Of a stretch of 64,000 nucleotides of DNA, positions 43,600-52,306 are shown in pieces (position 1 is the stretch's first letter; every line of letters starts with the position of its first letter). This stretch comes from Nitrospirota bacterium (GTDB lineage: Bacteria > Nitrospirota > Thermodesulfovibrionia > Thermodesulfovibrionales > Magnetobacteriaceae): the NCBI GenBank assembly GCA_015233895.1, contig JADFXG010000004.1:1-64000 (forward strand), written 5' to 3'. Below the pieces are notes generated by a model. That model was given only the letters and a program-made list of their open reading frames with translations, had not been told where the DNA came from and did not search any database. A program made the translations under genes and the position numbers.

Positions 43600-45656
43600 T
43601 GAGGTTTAACTCTTGCATTGCGATATGTCTGCTTCTTGGTAGTATCGCTTTTGTTCAAAACGTGTCATCGGAAATTCACTCTGATAACAGAACGATTGAG
43701 TTGACTTCTGAGGAAAGGGCGTTCCTTCAGACCATCAAACAGGTGCGTTTAGGGGTGGACTCGGCGCGTCAGCCGTTTGAGTTTATAACTGAAAAGGGTG
43801 TATACTCAGGCATCAGTGCTGGCTTTATAAAGTTCTGTGCAAGGCGGCTTGGTATCAGCATTGTTTTAGTGCCCGATCTTAACGTGGGAGCCGCCATGAA
43901 GAAATTGAATGACGGCGAAATAGATGTTATTCCAAAAATCTCACCTAATCCGCAACGGGCAAATACTATCCTCTTTACTAAGCCGTATGCCACCTTTGCC
44001 TCAGTCATTGTCACCCGCCAAAACGTCAGATACATAAGCGGGGTGGATAATCTTGAGGGACTGAGGGTTGGAGTGTTGAAAGGTTTAATTGTGGAGAGCA
44101 GCATGAAGCATGACTATCCGGCGTTGCCTCTCATATCGCTCCCTGATGTCCGCACAGCGCTTCTTGAGCTTTCCTCAGGCAATATTGATGTCTATATAGA
44201 TAACATGGCAATGGTCTCCTATAACATAGACAGGCTTGGCCTGAATAACCTTAAAATTGCAGCCCAAACCCCCTACGTCTATGACATGGCCTTTGGAGTG
44301 AGAAAAGACTGGCCGCTTTTAGCATCTGCTCTTGATAAGACTTTAGCCGGCATGTCCAAACAGGAGCGGGCAGAGATAACAGGACGGTGGCTTACAGTGG
44401 AATACCGTTCCGGAGTTAACTGGAGGATTTTTGGCCCCATATTAGTGGCGTTGATTGTTATAATCGCTTTTGTGGCAGTCTGGAACCGGAGGTTAAGAGC
44501 AGCAGTATCAAAGCGGGAGGCTGTTCAACAACAGCTTAAGGAATATGCCCTCGAACTTGAGTCACGCTCTATGATTAAGTTTCAAGTCTCTCAAATCTCC
44601 TCAGCTCTTCAAAAAACTGTCACTTATGAAGAGCTGGCGCAACAGTTTCTTTCTAATGCAGCACCGCTAATTGGCGCAGCTTATGGAATCCTATATGTTT
44701 ATGATAAAAATGATAAGAAACTGAGGGCGGCAGGCGGCTATGGCTGTGCCGCAAAAAACGAAAGTTTTGACATTGGACAGGGACTTGTTGGGCAGTGTGC
44801 TTTTGAAAAAGAACCTATTACCATAACCGCACCATCAGGGTCAGACATTGTCATAAACTGGGGAATTGGCAAAACCTCACCCGGTGAGATTATTCTTATG
44901 CCAGTCACACAAACCTCTGTTGTGCTTGGTGTTATGGAGTTAGCTACCATAACGGCTTTCAACGCTGACGCCACAGCGCTTATTGATGAACTTGTTCCCA
45001 TAGTTGCCGTAAATATCGAAATCCTTAACCGTAACCTCAACACCGAACACCTTCTTGAGGAAACTCAGCAATTGGCCGACAAGCTGAATTCTCAGCAGAG
45101 AATGCTTCAGGAAACGGAAATCTGGTACCGCGGCATTATTGAATCTGCTCCTGATGGGATAATGGTTGTTAATCAATCAGGAGAGATCATTCTGACAAAT
45201 TTTATGGCTGATAAAATCTTTGGCTATGAACATGGAGAGCTTATTGGTAAGACCGTGGAGGTTTTAGTACCTCGGGCTCTTGCACAATCACACCTCAGTA
45301 AACGGGATAGCTTCTTTAAGAACAAAGTGACACGCCAGATGGGAGAGGGAGTCCACATTACCGGAGTACGCAAGGATGGCACTGAGTTTCCTGTGGATTT
45401 AGGGCTTTCGCAATTGAGTGCAGACGGTATAAGGGATGTATGCGCTTGTGCTACAATTAGAGACATTACGGTGGCAAAGCGCGCTGAAGAGGAGTTACGG
45501 CAGCGCACGGATGATCTTGAGAGGTTCAGCCGTCTTACAATAGATCGTGAAGAGAGAATGATTGAACTTAAGGAGGAGGTTAATACACTGCTTGAGCAGA
45601 TGAATAAGGGCAGTAAGTATAAGATAGTACCCTTAGAAACTATAACAATGTTATAA
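43599..45656 (+). CDS. SBP-GAF-PAS sensor protein lacking a kinase domain
   Basis: 685 aa. Signal peptide, then a solute-binding domain (SBP_bac_3, about residues 35-265, KQVRLGVDSARQPFEF and GLRVGVLKGLIVESSM). One membrane segment (GPILVALIVIIAFVAVWN near 275-292), then GAF (about 325-480) and PAS (about 510-640, GIIESAPDGIMVVNQSGEI). It ends in a coiled coil at ERMIELKEEVNTLLEQMN without HisKA, GGDEF or EAL. It should bind a periplasmic amino acid or similar ligand and pass the signal to a partner. The 4-nt overlap with the upstream hybrid kinase suggests that kinase is the partner. Confidence 0.85.
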   Translation: MRFNSCIAICLLLGSIAFVQNVSSEIHSDNRTIELTSEERAFLQTIKQVRLGVDSARQPFEFITEKGVYSGISAGFIKFCARRLGISIVLVPDLNVGAAMKKLNDGEIDVIPKISPNPQRANTILFTKPYATFASVIVTRQNVRYISGVDNLEGLRVGVLKGLIVESSMKHDYPALPLISLPDVRTALLELSSGNIDVYIDNMAMVSYNIDRLGLNNLKIAAQTPYVYDMAFGVRKDWPLLASALDKTLAGMSKQERAEITGRWLTVEYRSGVNWRIFGPILVALIVIIAFVAVWNRRLRAAVSKREAVQQQLKEYALELESRSMIKFQVSQISSALQKTVTYEELAQQFLSNAAPLIGAAYGILYVYDKNDKKLRAAGGYGCAAKNESFDIGQGLVGQCAFEKEPITITAPSGSDIVINWGIGKTSPGEIILMPVTQTSVVLGVMELATITAFNADATALIDELVPIVAVNIEILNRNLNTEHLLEETQQLADKLNSQQRMLQETEIWYRGIIESAPDGIMVVNQSGEIILTNFMADKIFGYEHGELIGKTVEVLVPRALAQSHLSKRDSFFKNKVTRQMGEGVHITGVRKDGTEFPVDLGLSQLSADGIRDVCACATIRDITVAKRAEEELRQRTDDLERFSRLTIDREERMIELKEEVNTLLEQMNKGSKYKIVPLETITML

Positions 45657-45678
45657 AATACAGAGGGGGTAACATAAT

Positions 45679-46205
45679 ATGTTTAAAGAAGAAAGAGAAG
45701 AATCATTGTTTGATTGGGCAATGTTAGGAGACATTAATGGGGGGCGGCCAAATCTCGGTGCAAGTATGGATGTGGCGGTTTACCGGCTGATGCAGTTTAC
45801 ACTGAGAGACGTTATAATTCAGGAGTTTGACGTTAAAACCGCTGACCAACTTTTTTATAAGGCAGGGGAACTGGCCGGACGGGAACTCTTTAAGGCTGTT
45901 ATCAAACAAAAGACTGATTTTAACTCATTTGTTAAGAGCTACAGGAACTTCTCGTTAAACTTAAGATAGGCGTCTTAAGAATAGAAGAGGCTGATATGAA
46001 CAAGATGGAGTTTACTCTAACAGTTGCTGAGGACCTTGACTGCTCAGGACTTCCCGTGTGTGAGGAGACTATTTGTACCTATGATGAGGGTTTCATCAGC
46101 GGCCTCCTTCTTGAGTTTTCAGGCAAGAAGTTTGACGTAAAAGAGATTGACTGCTGGTGTTCCGGTGACAGGGTGTGCCGTTTTAAGGTTAAACCTGCGG
46201 CATAA
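45679..46205 (+). pseudogene. V4R-domain sensor gene split by a one-base frameshift
   Basis: The first frame (45679-45969) ends SYRNFSLNLR then TAG. Shifting frame near 45946-45950 restores LLVKLKIGVLRIEEADMNKM and joins the second frame (45996-46205), giving a continuous V4R (4-vinyl-reductase) domain that ends DCWCSGDRVCRFKV. The cysteines of the V4R motif are intact. A single base is missing near AGGAACTT. Options are a true mutation, a programmed shift or a sequencing error. If intact, the protein would be about 175 aa. It lies between a ligand-sensor gene and a HAMP protein gene, suggesting a small-molecule sensing role. GAGGGGG ribosome site upstream. Confidence 0.75.
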
Positions 46206-46211
46206 AAGTAA

Positions 46212-46775
46212 ATGTTACAAGTTAATGAAGATGACATAGATACGGTAACCGCCGCTTTTGCTGCGATTCTTAAAGGCAAAAAGCCAGAGACAATTGTGCT
46301 GCCTGATAACTACCCTGACAATGAAATCAGGCAGATGGCCGATTACATTAACAGGTTTATTGATGAGTATAATGAAGCAACTAACATGGCATATCATCTT
46401 GCAAGTGGAGAGATTAATTTTGAACCGCATATGGGAAAAACTCTGATAGCCCAATCTCTCAAAGGGCTGCAGGCAAGCCTGAAGCATCTGACATGGACAA
46501 CAAAGCAAATTGCCAATGGGGATTTCGATCATAAGGTTGATTTTATGGGTGAGTTTTCAGAGGCATTTAATAGTATGGCAGAGCAGTTGGACAGTGCTTT
46601 TAAAGAAAGAATGCACACTATGGAGAAACTGCAAAGCCAGGTTATCGAACTTGCCAGAGCACAAAGAGCAATGTTAAACATTATGGAGGATTTTAAAGAA
46701 GCCAAAAAGGAGGCTGATACCAAATTGAGACCGTTGCAAAATTCCCAAAATGGGGGAAAAGTATTTCCCAATTAA
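46212..46775 (+). CDS. HAMP-coiled-coil protein with element-derived C-terminus
   Basis: 187 aa. A helical N-terminus, a HAMP-like segment (LTWTTKQIANGDFDHKVDFMGEFSEAFNSMAEQL, about residues 95-130) and a coiled coil ending EAKKEADTKL. No membrane segment, kinase or output domain. The final residues (RPLQNSQNGG...) come from the 256-bp element copy A, which inserted just before the original stop. Without it the frame would end ADTKLALKKVK. It looks like a stand-alone signal coupler of the preceding V4R gene. Starts 6 bp after that gene. Confidence 0.75.
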   Translation: MLQVNEDDIDTVTAAFAAILKGKKPETIVLPDNYPDNEIRQMADYINRFIDEYNEATNMAYHLASGEINFEPHMGKTLIAQSLKGLQASLKHLTWTTKQIANGDFDHKVDFMGEFSEAFNSMAEQLDSAFKERMHTMEKLQSQVIELARAQRAMLNIMEDFKEAKKEADTKLRPLQNSQNGGKVFPN

Positions 46776-46981
46776 TACCGAGTAGCAGCCTAAAATATAA
46801 TAATGATGAGATTACCACGTCGCTATCGCTCCTCGTAATGACGGATAGGTACGCCCACGCACAGCCCACGCCGTCATTGCGAACCCCCGCAGGGGGTGTG
46901 GCAATCTCATCCTTTTTCTATAACATTTTGTTATATTTTTGAACTCAACTTTGGTGTTATAATATTTTTGCAACGGTCTCA
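46726..46981. mobile_element. MITE-like element, copy A (256 bp)
   Basis: Ends TGAGACCGTTGCAAAA in inverted orientation, flanked by 3-bp duplication AAT (46723-46725 and 46982-46984). Nearly identical in sequence and equal in length to copy B (inverted). Internal nested inverted repeat GAGATTACCACG/GTGGCAATCTC. No transposase. It supplies the stop of the HAMP gene and sits just upstream of the HD-GYP gene. Confidence 0.88.
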
Positions 46982-47025
46982 AATTAGCTTTAAAAAAGGT
47001 AAAATAGTAAGGGAGGACCATACAG

Positions 47026-48141
47026 ATGGATACACCGGAATTTTCCAAACACCCAGTAGTGCTTGTTGTGGATGACACACCTGATAATCTCTCGCTGATG
47101 AGTGAGATGTTAAAGGACAAATATAAAGTTAAACTTGCCAACAATGGCGAGAAAGCCCTTAAAATAGCAGCTTCACCTAATCCTCCCGATATAATTCTCC
47201 TGGACATCATGATGCCGGTGATGGATGGCTATGAGGTGATGAAACGGCTGCGCGCTGAGCCCTCAACAAATGACATACCGGTGATATTTCTGACTGCAAA
47301 GTCAGAAATTGATGATGAGCGCTACGGCCTTGAACTGGGAGCTGTGGACTATATTACAAAGCCTGTCAGTCCGCCCATAGTGCTGGCGCGTCTAAAGACA
47401 CATCTAACGCTGAAACTGGCTCGTGATTTCCTGAAAGACAATAATGAATATCTGCAGGCAGAGGTTAAACGGCGCACAGAGGCTATAGCTGCCGTTCAGG
47501 ATGTCACCATAATGTCTCTTAGTTCACTGGCCGAGACCAGAGACAATGATACGGGAAACCACATCAGCCGCACACAAATGTACGTTACCGCTTTAGCAAG
47601 GTACTTAAAGGACCATCCGCGCTTTAGCAGTTCTTTAACTGAGGAAAACATTCAATTTATCAATAAAAGCGCCCCACTTCATGACATAGGCAAAGTGGGC
47701 ATTCCTGATTCAATTTTATTAAAACCCGGTAAGCTTACCGATGAAGAGTATGAAGTAATGAAAAAACATGCTTCTTTAGGTAGAGGAGCAATAGAGAGGG
47801 CGGAAGTAAAATTAGGGATAGAAGTGGATTTTTTGAAATTTGCCAAAGAGATAGCATATTACCATCATGAAAAATGGGATGGCACCGGTTATCCAGAGGG
47901 GGTCTCAGCCGACGATATACCTGTGTGTGCGCGTCTTATGGCAGTTGCCGATGTGTATGATGCGTTAATTTCAAAAAGAGTCTATAAAACCGGAATGTCT
48001 CACGAAAAAGCACGGGAAATTATAACAAATGGAAAGAACACTCAATTTGACCCGGATGTTGTAGAAGCGTTTTTGGCTATAGAGGAGGAGTTTAAGGCTA
48101 TTGCAGATAAGTTTAATGATTCAGAAGAACACGGTCATTAA
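47026..48141 (+). CDS. response regulator with HD-GYP c-di-GMP phosphodiesterase domain
   Basis: 371 aa. Receiver domain with phospho-Asp in IILLDIMMPVMDGY (about residue 60), then a coiled linker and HD-GYP output. HD motif in KSAPLHDIGKVGIPD, then YHHEKWDGTGYPEG containing the GYP signature, and ADVYDALISKR. HD-GYP proteins hydrolyse c-di-GMP. Likely output of the nearby Hpt kinases or the V4R/HAMP sensor. GGGAGGA ribosome site. Expressed from its own promoter or through element copy A. Confidence 0.92.
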   Translation: MDTPEFSKHPVVLVVDDTPDNLSLMSEMLKDKYKVKLANNGEKALKIAASPNPPDIILLDIMMPVMDGYEVMKRLRAEPSTNDIPVIFLTAKSEIDDERYGLELGAVDYITKPVSPPIVLARLKTHLTLKLARDFLKDNNEYLQAEVKRRTEAIAAVQDVTIMSLSSLAETRDNDTGNHISRTQMYVTALARYLKDHPRFSSSLTEENIQFINKSAPLHDIGKVGIPDSILLKPGKLTDEEYEVMKKHASLGRGAIERAEVKLGIEVDFLKFAKEIAYYHHEKWDGTGYPEGVSADDIPVCARLMAVADVYDALISKRVYKTGMSHEKAREIITNGKNTQFDPDVVEAFLAIEEEFKAIADKFNDSEEHGH

Positions 48142-48183
48142 CTTATACTTCTTAAAATCAAAAAACAGGAAAGGATGGTAAAA

Positions 48184-48402
48184 ATGGACGACCTTGAGAA
48201 ATTAAAATCACTAATTCATCACTGGCGGCACCATAACGATGACCATGCGCACTCGTATCTGGACTGGGCAGAGAAGATGGCTGCCGCTGGGCGCGATGAT
48301 CTCTATCACGTGCTTGTCAGGATTTTCACAGATGCCCGGAAAATAAATGAACTCTTTGATGAGGCGGCAAAAATTTTAGAGGCCGATACCCATTCGCATT
48401 AA
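48184..48402 (+). CDS. small His-rich helical protein
   Basis: 72 aa with ATG 48184 (AAAGG at good distance); an earlier ATG at 48175 lies too close to that site. MDDLEKLKSLIHHWRHHNDDHAHSYLDWAEKMAAAGR, then a helix and a DTHSH end. The HHWxxHNxDHAxxY pattern recurs in small uncharacterised proteins; metal binding is possible. Follows the HD-GYP gene by 42 bp. Confidence 0.55.
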   Translation: MDDLEKLKSLIHHWRHHNDDHAHSYLDWAEKMAAAGRDDLYHVLVRIFTDARKINELFDEAAKILEADTHSH

Positions 48403-48429
48403 GAAATATAATCTTTATGTTGTATTTCG

Positions 48430-48435
48430 TATAAT
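48430..48435 (+). promoter_or_regulatory. -10 box abutting the GT2 gene
   Basis: TATAAT ending 5 nt before the ATG at 48441. A second TATAAT lies at 48407-48412. No ribosome site. Confidence 0.45.
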
Positions 48436-48440
48436 ATCGG

Positions 48441-50042
48441 ATGGACAAGAAAATCGAACTCTTATATAAAATAAAACAAGCGCTATATGGAAGAGTGCTT
48501 AAGCCGCTTAAAAGAAAGTTGTTTCAGAAAAGGTCGCACACTTTCATAAAACGAAAGGACTATGAAAAATGGATTTACCGTAATGAGCCTCCGGTTAATA
48601 ACACCAAAACCCAAAAGCTGTCAGAGTTTAAATACAAACCATTACTTGCCGTTGTCATTGTCTCAGGTTCTGCAAATGACTCAATCCGTTCACAAATAAT
48701 GGAGTCGTATTCCAACTGTAATTTCTACCTCGTTACTGAAACCTCCGTAACCGATACGATACGCAAACTATCCGATGAGGATTACATATTGCATATCGGA
48801 GGGCATTGCACGTTAGCCCCCTCAGCATTAAATGCCTACATAGCAGTAATTAATGACACCCCTGATGTTGACTTCATATTTTCCGGCCATGATTATATAA
48901 GCCGTGAGAAAAACAGACGGTTTTGTCCTGTCTTTAAACCATCCTCTATGGAGTTTGAAACACTGTGCAGCTTTAATTATGTGGGAGATGTGTGGGTCAT
49001 TCGGAGAGAGTTTTTACGCAGTTTTACACTTTCAGATGCCGGATGTTTAACTTATGCTGTGTCTCTTTATGTGTGCGCAATGAAAGGGCTGACTCGCCAT
49101 CTGCCAAAGGTGCTCTATCATGTAATGGTAGAAAAGGAGGATGAAAGCACAATCAAATTTTCACACAACTGCAAGGATATTTTATCGGCTTATATTAAAA
49201 CCACTACTAATATGGACTTTACCATCTCTGAGATCAACACTTATGGAATGTACCGGATTAATTACGTTTTAAAATCAACTCCGATTGTTTCCATCATAAT
49301 TCCAAATAAGGATAACAGCGCACTTTTAAAAAAATGTATTGACTCAATTTACACAAAGAGCACCTACGGTAACTATGAAATTCTGATAGCCGAAAACGGC
49401 AGTGTTAACAACGAAACATTTTCACTATATGAAGAGCTTAAACAAAAGACAAACAGGTTAAAAGTCATAACTATTCCTGGAGCGTTTAACTACTCTGCTG
49501 TAAACAACCGTGCCGTGTTGGAATCTTGTGGAGAGGTTTTGATTTTTCTCAATAATGACACTGAAGTGATAACGCCCGGGTGGATTGAAAAGCTCCTGAG
49601 TGTTGCACAAAAACCCGGCACAGGCGCTATCGGTGCAAAACTATATTACTCTGACGGCACAATTCAACATGCCGGTGTGGTGTTGGGGTTTGGAGGTGTT
49701 GCCGGAGACCCGTATCAGGGCACAGACGGTAAATCTGACGGATATATGTATGCCCTCAGAATTGTCAGAAATGTATCTGCCGTAACCGGAGCATGTCTTA
49801 TGGTAAGAAGAGAGCTATTTAACCGCATTAACGGCTTTGATGAAAACCTTTCTATCGCCTATAATGACGTTGACCTGTGTTTGAGGTTAAATGCCCTTGG
49901 GTTTAAGACAGTATGGACGCCTGAGTGTGAGCTCTATCACTATGAGTCTAAGAGCAGAGGCTATGAAATTACCAACGAAAAGAAACTCAGGCTTAAAAAA
50001 GAATCGGATATTTTTAACAATAAATGGCCATCCCCGTATTAA
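48441..50042 (+). CDS. GT2-family glycosyltransferase (rhamnosyltransferase-like)
   Basis: 533 aa. The C-terminal half is a GT-A domain: VSIIIPNKDNSALLKKCIDSIY, the DXD-type LIFLNNDTEVITPGWIEKLL and the FDENLSIAYNDVDLCLRL acceptor-site motif. The N-terminal 250 residues form a second, degenerate GT-like region (PLLAVVIVSGSAND and FIFSGHDYISREKN). Similar two-domain proteins add rhamnose or other sugars to O-chains or flagellar glycans. Not clustered with the polysaccharide genes at 3878-11491. TATAAT ends 5 nt before the ATG, so probably leaderless. Confidence 0.88.
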   Translation: MDKKIELLYKIKQALYGRVLKPLKRKLFQKRSHTFIKRKDYEKWIYRNEPPVNNTKTQKLSEFKYKPLLAVVIVSGSANDSIRSQIMESYSNCNFYLVTETSVTDTIRKLSDEDYILHIGGHCTLAPSALNAYIAVINDTPDVDFIFSGHDYISREKNRRFCPVFKPSSMEFETLCSFNYVGDVWVIRREFLRSFTLSDAGCLTYAVSLYVCAMKGLTRHLPKVLYHVMVEKEDESTIKFSHNCKDILSAYIKTTTNMDFTISEINTYGMYRINYVLKSTPIVSIIIPNKDNSALLKKCIDSIYTKSTYGNYEILIAENGSVNNETFSLYEELKQKTNRLKVITIPGAFNYSAVNNRAVLESCGEVLIFLNNDTEVITPGWIEKLLSVAQKPGTGAIGAKLYYSDGTIQHAGVVLGFGGVAGDPYQGTDGKSDGYMYALRIVRNVSAVTGACLMVRRELFNRINGFDENLSIAYNDVDLCLRLNALGFKTVWTPECELYHYESKSRGYEITNEKKLRLKKESDIFNNKWPSPY

Positions 50043-50083
50043 ATTACTTTTTTGAATCCGTGTTTTTAATAAGCTTTTTTTGT

Positions 50084-50089
50084 TATAAT
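50084..50089 (+). promoter_or_regulatory. extended -10 of the polyamine operon
   Basis: TGT plus TATAAT. The start codon follows about 54 nt later, so this message has a normal leader. Confidence 0.4.
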
Positions 50090-50143
50090 TATCATCCAAT
50101 TTTAAGTTGATTTAGACATTCAGAGAGAGAGGGTGTGTGCATA

Positions 50144-51307
50144 ATGGTAAAAACATTTAAAATAAATGACTCAGTGGCAAAGCTTGTAGATAAGACAACG
50201 TTTTTGAAAACTCTCAACTACATTGACTCAGGCCAACTGAAAACACCGTATCTGGTTATTGACGGTGATAAACTAGCCAGAAACGCCGCCACTATCGGCA
50301 AAGGAATACAAAATAGCAAGGTGTTCTACGCCGTTAAGGCTAATCCCGCCCAGAATGTTTTGGATTTTCTAAACCACCAGGGCACAGGGTTTGAAATATC
50401 ATCAATGGGTGAATTAAACGTGTTAGCCGCTCTTAAAATTGCCCCGGAGAGGATAATATCAAGTAATCCGGTTAAAATTCCTGATTTTATAACAACCGCC
50501 TATAACTATGGCATACGGATGTTTTCGCTGGATTCAACTGTTGAGGTTAAAAAAATATCAGCCCTTGCTCCGGGAAGCAGTGTGTATGTGCGGCTTTCCG
50601 TACCAAATGAGGGCAGTGAGTGGCCGTTAAGTAAAAAGTTTGGGGTAGAAATTGACGATGCGGTATCACTAATCCTAATGTCTAAGGATTATGGTTTAAA
50701 CCCTGTGGGGGTCACCTTTCATGTGGGCTCACAGTGTAACAACGTGTATAACTGGAACATTGCGGTGGATAAGGCGGGGCTTGTTTTTGACATGGCAGCC
50801 CGTGCCGGGGTAACTCTGAGTGTGCTTAACATTGGCGGAGGGTATCCGATAAAATATACAAGGGATGTACCTGGGGTTCAGGTAATTGAGCAAAACATTA
50901 ATAAACTAATCGCACAAAGATTTGGCGAAACTATAGAGGTTCATCTTGAGCCAGGGCGCTCTATGGTTGGGGATGCAGGCATTATGGTGTCAAGGGTTAC
51001 AGGTAAGGCAGACAGGCTTAATGAGAAATGGCTCTACATTGATGTCGGAGTGTTTAACGGGCTTATGGAGAGCATCGGTGGAATTAAGTACAGCTACATT
51101 GTTGAAACCACCACACACACAGCCGCTAAACAGAACTGGGTGCTTGCCGGGCCCAGTTGTGACAGCTTTGATGTCATAGATAAAAACGTGTATCTGAATG
51201 AGCCCGAACCCGGTGATATGGTTCTTATTCTTTCCGGTGGGGCCTATACAATTTCCTACGCATCGGAGTTTAACGGCTGTGCCATTCCTCACACTGTAAT
51301 CGTATAA
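50144..51307 (+). CDS. ornithine/lysine decarboxylase, alanine-racemase fold (PLP)
   Basis: 387 aa from ATG 50144. The PLP lysine is in YAVKANPAQN, with HVGSQCNNV, NIGGGYPIKY, EPGRSMVGDAG and the substrate-site GPSCDSFDVID motif with its catalytic Cys and Asp. This is the eukaryotic-type ODC/LDC fold used by many bacteria for putrescine or cadaverine. Ornithine is favoured by the neighbouring spermidine synthase, 34 bp downstream. The specificity residue cannot be judged with confidence. Confidence 0.88.
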   Translation: MVKTFKINDSVAKLVDKTTFLKTLNYIDSGQLKTPYLVIDGDKLARNAATIGKGIQNSKVFYAVKANPAQNVLDFLNHQGTGFEISSMGELNVLAALKIAPERIISSNPVKIPDFITTAYNYGIRMFSLDSTVEVKKISALAPGSSVYVRLSVPNEGSEWPLSKKFGVEIDDAVSLILMSKDYGLNPVGVTFHVGSQCNNVYNWNIAVDKAGLVFDMAARAGVTLSVLNIGGGYPIKYTRDVPGVQVIEQNINKLIAQRFGETIEVHLEPGRSMVGDAGIMVSRVTGKADRLNEKWLYIDVGVFNGLMESIGGIKYSYIVETTTHTAAKQNWVLAGPSCDSFDVIDKNVYLNEPEPGDMVLILSGGAYTISYASEFNGCAIPHTVIV

Positions 51308-51341
51308 AACGTTTAAAAAGATAAAAGGAGGCAATATTAAA

Positions 51342-52175
51342 ATGATAAAATTTATCGAACAAGAACCATACTCACCAATTGCACACACGTATGAGGTGGA
51401 GAAAATCCTGCACAAAGAAAAGAGTAAGTTTCAGGAATTAACGGTAATACAAAATCCATTTTTCGGGCGGATGCTTTTGTTGGACGGCATTGTGCAGATA
51501 ACAGACAGGGACGAGTTATTTTATCATGAGATTCTTACCCAAATCGTTATGCACGCTCATCCGGAGCCAAAGCGGGTAGTTGTAATAGGGGGCGGAGATG
51601 GCGGTGTAGTAAAAGAGGTACTTAAACACAAGAGCGTGGAAAAAGTCTATTTTGTAGAGATAGATGAGGCAGTTATCAGAGTTTCACGGGAGTTTTTCCC
51701 GTCGGTTTCAGAAAAGGTGGATGATCCAAAGGTAGAGATAAAGGTCATGGATGGCGCCGAGTTTGTCAGAAGTGTTAAAAACATAGACATAACGATAGTT
51801 GACTCCACAGACGTCATTGGTTTTGCGCGAACACTGTTTACAAAAGAGTTTTTTGACAACGTGAAAAACTCAATGAATTCCAACGGGATGTTCGTAACGC
51901 ACACGGAATCGCTTCACTTTCACAAAGACATTGTAATCGAGATGCAGGAAAATCTTAAAAGAGTTTTCCCAGTGGTAGATCTCTATACCCAGTGCATAGC
52001 AACGTATCCCGGCAACTGGTGGACTTTTGCGGTTGCTACAAACGGCCTTGATGCGCGTGTGATGAGACAGCCTTTTGAAATAGAAACTAAATACTATGAC
52101 GATGAAATCCACGAGCGCCTGTTTGTGACAAAAAAGTTCTATAAAAAGTTAATCAACAGAGAACTTCAGTGGTAG
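51342..52175 (+). CDS. speE: spermidine synthase (polyamine aminopropyltransferase)
   Basis: 277 aa, family length. It adds an aminopropyl group from decarboxylated SAM to putrescine. Motifs: GRMLLLDGIVQITDRDELFYHE, VVVIGGGDGGVVKEVLKH, VEIDEAVI and IVDSTDVIGFARTLFTKEFF. Good AAAAGGAGG site. It forms an operon with the decarboxylase. The SAM decarboxylase gene (speD) is not in the window. Confidence 0.93.
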   Translation: MIKFIEQEPYSPIAHTYEVEKILHKEKSKFQELTVIQNPFFGRMLLLDGIVQITDRDELFYHEILTQIVMHAHPEPKRVVVIGGGDGGVVKEVLKHKSVEKVYFVEIDEAVIRVSREFFPSVSEKVDDPKVEIKVMDGAEFVRSVKNIDITIVDSTDVIGFARTLFTKEFFDNVKNSMNSNGMFVTHTESLHFHKDIVIEMQENLKRVFPVVDLYTQCIATYPGNWWTFAVATNGLDARVMRQPFEIETKYYDDEIHERLFVTKKFYKKLINRELQW

Positions 52176-52207
52176 GCTGTTTGTCGGGTGGCCGATTCTT
52201 TCCGTTA

Positions 52208-52237
52208 TAGACAAAACCGCAAGTCTGTTGATATACT
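52208..52237 (+). promoter_or_regulatory. promoter of the DUF5618 unit
   Basis: TAGACA (52208-52213), an 18-bp spacer and TATACT (52232-52237) with extended TGA. The leader ORF ATG at 52244 is 6 nt downstream. Confidence 0.45.
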
Positions 52238-52243
52238 TTTATT

Positions 52244-52303
52244 ATGGAGACCGCAAAGAGAGATTTAGACTTAACTACAATCATCAACATAGAAGGGCTT
52301 TAA
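52244..52303 (+). CDS. 19-residue leader ORF before the DUF5618 gene
   Basis: METAKRDLDLTTIINIEGL, then TAA. Its ATG is 6 nt after a -10 box (leaderless) and its stop lies 3 nt before the GTG of the DUF5618 gene, whose AGAAGGG site is inside this ORF. It matches no known family; it may be a leftover of an older gene or a coupling ORF. Confidence 0.35.
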   Translation: METAKRDLDLTTIINIEGL

Positions 52304-52306
52304 ACA

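Noticed and set aside
46812-47210. 132-residue minus-strand frame
   Set aside because: Mostly inside element copy A and antisense to the HD-GYP gene; the same peptide string appears in copy B, so it is an element by-product.
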